A DNA stretch of 18,238 nt from Acidobacteriota bacterium. Lineage in GTDB: Bacteria; Acidobacteriota; Polarisedimenticolia; Polarisedimenticolales; Polarisedimenticolaceae. The DNA lies in NCBI GenBank assembly GCA_011773795.1, contig WVWW01000127.1, positions 3,359 to 21,596 of the forward strand. Direction: 5' to 3'. Both the position numbers and the translations under genes were made by a program. The stretch's first letter is position 1, and each line of letters starts with the position of its first letter. This document shows, piece after piece, positions 14,913-18,238 of this stretch. Under the pieces are notes generated by a model. That model was not told the DNA's origin. It saw only the letters and a list, made by a program, of their open reading frames with translations, and ran no database searches.

Positions 14913-16506
14913 GATCACGATCGACGGCGTCGAGATGGAGGTGCCCGCCGGAACGACCGTGCTGCAGGCCGCGCTCAGTCGTGGCCGCGAGGTCCCGCAC
15001 TACTGCTACCACCCGGGCCTGTCGATCGCCGGCAACTGCCGCATGTGCCTGGTCGAGGTGGAGAAGGCGCCGAAGCTGATGATCGCCTGCCAGACACAGG
15101 TCGCCGACGGCATGGTCGTGCACACGCAGAACGAGAAGGTCAAGCAGGCCCAGGCCGCCGTGATGGAGTTCCTGCTGATCAACCACCCGCTGGACTGCCC
15201 GATCTGCGATCAGGCGGGCGAGTGCCGCCTGCAGGAGTACGCCGTCGAGCACGGCACCGGCGTCAGCCGCCACGACGTCGGCAAGGTGATCCAGAGCAAG
15301 GCGATCGACATCGGCAAGCACATCATGCTCGACCAGGAACGCTGCATCCAGTGCAGCCGCTGCATCCGCTTCTGCAACGAGGTGACCGGGACGGGAGAGC
15401 TGGACTTCTTCCAGCGCGGCGACCGCACGAAGATCGGGCTGTACCCCGGCAAGCGGCTCGACAACCCCTACTCCGGCAACACCGTGGACATCTGTCCCGT
15501 CGGTGCGCTGACCCTCAAGGAGTTCCGTTTCGCGACGCGCGTCTGGTACCTCAAGAACACGCCGACCGTCTGTGCCGGCTGTTCCAGGGGTTGTAACGTG
15601 ATGGTCGCCGTCGGCAAGAAGCAAGAGCTGATGACCTCGCCGGGTCAGTTCGACGACGGCATCAAGCGCATCGTGCCGCGGGTCAACGAGCAGGTCAACG
15701 GCCACTGGATCTGTGACGAGGGGCGTCTCTCCTACATCGGCCTCGAGGCTGCCGGGCGGTTGCCGCACGCGCAGGACGCCGATGATCACGAGCTCGACTG
15801 GGACGAGGCCGTCCGGCGAGCGGGTAAGGGGATCCGGGAAGCCGCCTCGGCCGGCCGACTCGGCGTGATCGCGACGCCACGAGCAACGAACGAGACGCTT
15901 CACGCCCTGAAGTCGCTGATCGATGGCGTCGGCGGCGCGGCGACCGGCGTCCAGAGCATCCACCGCGGCGAGGACGACAACCTGCTGATCCGCGCCGACA
16001 AGGGCGCCAACTCGGCTGGCGCGGCCGCGATCCTGGGCGCCACCGGGGCCGACGATGTGTTGCGGTCGGCCGGGGAGGGGGCACTCGACACGCTGGTCGT
16101 CCTGGGCGACCTCCTCGATCCTGCGGACACGATCGATCTCGGAGACGTGGCGACCCGGGTCAAGCAGCTGATCTACATCGGACCGTTCGCGGACGCGGCG
16201 TCGAAGGCCGCCCACCTGCGGCTGCCGGTCTCCGCCTGGGCCGAGGAGGACGGCACGATGGTCAACGTGGACGGCCGCGTGCAGCTCGTACGCCGCTGTC
16301 ATCGGCCGCGAGGCGAAGGCCGCCCCGGCTGGCGTGTGATGCTGGACCTGTTCCCCGGCGCCGGAGTCGAGGCGCCCGACTGGTCCTCCTGGGAAGATGT
16401 TTACACCGCGTTGAGCGGCGGCACCGACACGTTCCGCGGAACGACCGCCGAGTCGATCGGACTGCTCGGTCTTTCCACCGCAGAACCGGCGCCGGCCGGG
16501 GCCTGA
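14905..16506 (+). CDS. nuoG: NADH-quinone oxidoreductase subunit G, short form
   Basis: The 533-residue protein carries the N-terminal Fe-S domains of NuoG. The [2Fe-2S] N1b ligands are Cys34, Cys45, Cys48 and Cys62. HPLDCPICDQAGEC supplies His94, Cys98, Cys101 and Cys107 for N5, and CIQCSRC (147-153) plus Cys197 in DICPVG supply N4. Cys223-x2-Cys226-x3-Cys230 with Cys270 looks like the extra N7 cluster found in only some bacteria. The molybdopterin-oxidoreductase-like part after about 300 is only some 230 residues, much shorter than in E. coli (about 908 in total), and looks degenerate but not frameshifted; it still has the AEEDGTMVNVDGRVQ element. The start overlaps nuoF by 8 bp. Any other CxxCxxC protein such as NuoI is ruled out by this cluster set. 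Confidence 0.93.
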
Positions 16507-16514
16507 GGGCGATC

Positions 16515-17558
16515 GTGGACATCCAACCCCTCGTGATCAGCCTGGCCAAGATCATCATCATCTCGCAGGTGTTGATGGGCGGTGTGGCTTTCATGACGTG
16601 GGTCGAGCGCCGTGTCTCGGCGATCATCCAGTTCCGCCTGGGGCCCAACCGCGTCGGTCCGTTCGGCCTGTTCCAGCCGATCGCCGACGGGATCAAGTTC
16701 CTGATGAAGGACGAGACGCTTCCCGCCGGCTCCCACCGGCCCCTGTTCCTGCTGGCTCCGGTGATCGCGTTCGTGACCGCGCTGTGCGCTTTCGCGGTCG
16801 TTCCCTTCGGCCCGATCGTGGAGCTCTTCGGGTACACGGTCAACCTGGTGATCCTCGACCTCGACGGCGGGATGCTGTTCGCACTCGCGGCGACCAGTCT
16901 CGGGGTCTACGGCATCGTCTGCGCCGGCTGGGCCTCGCGCAGCAAGTACGCGCTGATGGGCGGCCTGCGCTCGTCGGCGCAGATGGTCTCCTACGAGCTG
17001 GCGCTGGGGCTGGCCGCGGTCAGCGTGTTCCTGGTCAACGGCACGCTGCGTCCGACCGAGATCGTCGCCGCGCAGGCGGGCTGGTTCTGGAACTGGAACG
17101 TCTTCGCCGGATTCCAGCTCCTCGGCTTCCTGTTGTTCATGATCGCCGGCTACGCCGAGACCAACCGGCTGCCCTTCGACCTGCCCGAGGCCGAGAGCGA
17201 GCTGGTGGCCGGCTACCACACCGAGTACTCGTCGATGAAGTTCTCGATGTTCTTCATGGCCGAGTACATCGCGATGATGACGATGTCGGCGCTGGCCGTC
17301 ACGCTGTACCTCGGCGGCTTCCATCCCGGCTTCCCGACCGGGGATCTCGCCGGATGGCCGCTGTGGGGCTTGCAGATCGCCGCGTTCACGGGCAAGGTCG
17401 GCTTCTTCATGTTCCTGTTCGTCTGGGTGCGCTGGACGCTGCCGCGCTTCCGCTACGACCAGCTGATGGACCTGGGCTGGAAGCGGCTGTTCCCGCTGGC
17501 GCTGGCCAACCTGGCGATGACCGCGTTGCTCGTCGCGTTCGACGTGATCAAGGGCTGA
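16515..17558 (+). CDS. nuoH: NADH-quinone oxidoreductase subunit H
   Basis: The 347-residue, roughly eight-helix membrane subunit links the quinone cavity to the proton pumps. Signatures are WVERRVSAIIQFRLGPNRVG (29-48), PIADGIKFLMKDE (55-67) and AETNRLPFDLPEAESELVAG (214-233) with its acidic loop, followed by HTEYSSMKFSMFFMAEY. It starts at GTG with GAGGG (16505-16509) 5 nt upstream, 8 bp after the nuoG stop. The third and seventh helices carry the charged residues of the E-channel. It is followed 3 bp later by nuoJ with no nuoI between them, although nuoI normally stands there. Confidence 0.96.
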   Translation: MDIQPLVISLAKIIIISQVLMGGVAFMTWVERRVSAIIQFRLGPNRVGPFGLFQPIADGIKFLMKDETLPAGSHRPLFLLAPVIAFVTALCAFAVVPFGPIVELFGYTVNLVILDLDGGMLFALAATSLGVYGIVCAGWASRSKYALMGGLRSSAQMVSYELALGLAAVSVFLVNGTLRPTEIVAAQAGWFWNWNVFAGFQLLGFLLFMIAGYAETNRLPFDLPEAESELVAGYHTEYSSMKFSMFFMAEYIAMMTMSALAVTLYLGGFHPGFPTGDLAGWPLWGLQIAAFTGKVGFFMFLFVWVRWTLPRFRYDQLMDLGWKRLFPLALANLAMTALLVAFDVIKG

Positions 17559-17561
17559 TCG

Positions 17562-18068
17562 ATGGGTGGACTCGAAACCGTCGGCTTCATCATCCTGACG
17601 ACGCTGGCGCTGGCGTCGGCGGTGGTCGTGGTGTTCCACCGCAGCCCGGTCATCTCCGCGCTCGCGCTCGCGTTCAACCTGGTCTCGATCGCCGGCTTCT
17701 ACCTGCTGCTCAACGCACAGTTCCTCGCGCTGCTGCAGGTGATCGTCTACGCGGGCGCGATCATGGTGTTGATCCTGTTCGTGATCATGCTGCTGAGCAT
17801 CGCCAACGAGCCGGGACTGCACCGTTCCGGGTTTCTCCAGACGATCCTGGCCCCGCTGATCGCACTCGGCTGTGCCGTCGCGATGGGGCTCGCCGTCTAC
17901 CGCGGGGCCGACGGGCCGGCGTACGTCGTCTCGTCCACGGATTTCGGCACGGTGCGCGACGTCGGTACGGAGCTGTTCTCCACGTTCTTCTACGCCTTCG
18001 AGGCGATCTCGCTGCTGCTCGTCGTCGCGATGGTCGGCGCGGTGCTGCTGGCCAAGAGGAGGCTCTAA
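17562..18068 (+). CDS. nuoJ: NADH-quinone oxidoreductase subunit J
   Basis: The 168-residue protein has five predicted helices. QVIVYAGAIMVLILFVIMLL (59-78) is the third-helix signature, with Tyr63 and Gly65 at the place where complex I undergoes the pi-bulge change that gates proton transfer. The last helix begins near FFYAFEAISLLLVVAMVGAV and ends in a basic KRRL tail, all typical of NuoJ. An AAGGG run at 17550-17554 lies 7 nt before the ATG. Its stop is 2 bp before the nuoK GTG. Confidence 0.93.
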   Translation: MGGLETVGFIILTTLALASAVVVVFHRSPVISALALAFNLVSIAGFYLLLNAQFLALLQVIVYAGAIMVLILFVIMLLSIANEPGLHRSGFLQTILAPLIALGCAVAMGLAVYRGADGPAYVVSSTDFGTVRDVGTELFSTFFYAFEAISLLLVVAMVGAVLLAKRRL

Positions 18069-18070
18069 CC

Positions 18071-18238
18071 GTGGAACCCCAGTGGTTACTGGTGCTCTCC
18101 GCAGTCCTCTTCACGATCGGCGCGTTCGGCGTGCTGTGGAACCGCGGGGCGATCACGATCCTGATGTGCGTCGAGATCATGCTCAACGCGGCCAACCTGG
18201 CCTTCATCACCTTCGCCCGCATGTACGGCCACGCCGAC
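18071..18238 (+). CDS. nuoK: NADH-quinone oxidoreductase subunit K, N-terminal part (cut by window edge)
   Basis: The last 168 bases give 56 codons from a GTG with GAGGAGG (18056-18062) 8 nt upstream. The peptide starts VEPQWLLVLSAVLFTIGAFG and continues with a second helix CVEIMLNAANLAF, where Glu35 is the conserved membrane glutamate that carries protons (Glu36 in E. coli). A normal NuoK is about 100 residues with three helices, so roughly half is seen. nuoL, nuoM and nuoN would be expected to the right. The frame is open at the edge. Confidence 0.9.
   Translation, partial: MEPQWLLVLSAVLFTIGAFGVLWNRGAITILMCVEIMLNAANLAFITFARMYGHAD

Overview
This 18.2 kb window is GC-rich chromosomal DNA from a Gram-negative (diderm) bacterium. 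The envelope genes show this: a TolC-family outer-membrane channel, an ExbB/ExbD/TonB energy-coupling set and a 14-subunit-type respiratory complex I. I cannot name the lineage from sequence alone. The gene style, the separate nuoC and nuoD, and the REP-like intergenic palindromes would fit Acidobacteriota or a deltaproteobacterial-type group, but that is inference. Almost everything is on the + strand. The only minus-strand gene I support is the first 29 codons of a probable acyl-CoA (methylmalonyl-CoA type) mutase at the left edge.

Layout. (1) 1-2209: a divergent pair, the mutase fragment (-) and mtnA (+), with tsaD overlapping mtnA by 4 bp. (2) 2210-2390: a long inverted repeat with perfect 25-bp arms, abutting an extended -10 promoter. 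(3) 2391-5118: fabI (enoyl-ACP reductase), then two oligopeptide-type ABC ATPases (DppD/OppD-like and DppF/OppF-like), all overlapping, with no permease or binding protein nearby. (4) 5257-6849: a stand-alone TolC-family channel with its own terminator. (5) 6932-10966: a canonical TTGACA-N17-TAACAT promoter, then exbB, two exbD genes, a tonB-like gene, a 264-bp intergenic stretch holding a REP-like nested hairpin and a second promoter, a secreted TPR/coiled-coil protein, and a strong terminator. (6) 11046-18238: a tightly packed complex I operon in the order nuoA-C-D-E-F-G-H-J-K, with nuoK cut by the window edge.

How they work together. MtnA acts in methionine salvage and TsaD in tRNA t6A modification. 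FabI completes fatty-acid elongation cycles. The ExbB/ExbD/TonB set would use proton-motive force to drive an outer-membrane or periplasmic process, perhaps with the co-located TPR protein. Complex I generates that force. The main anomaly is that nuoB and nuoI, which encode the Fe-S proteins carrying electrons to quinone, are missing from the positions they normally hold, with only 3-bp gaps left there. NuoG is also short. I did not find an obviously new defence or mobile system; the window is mostly housekeeping and envelope genes.
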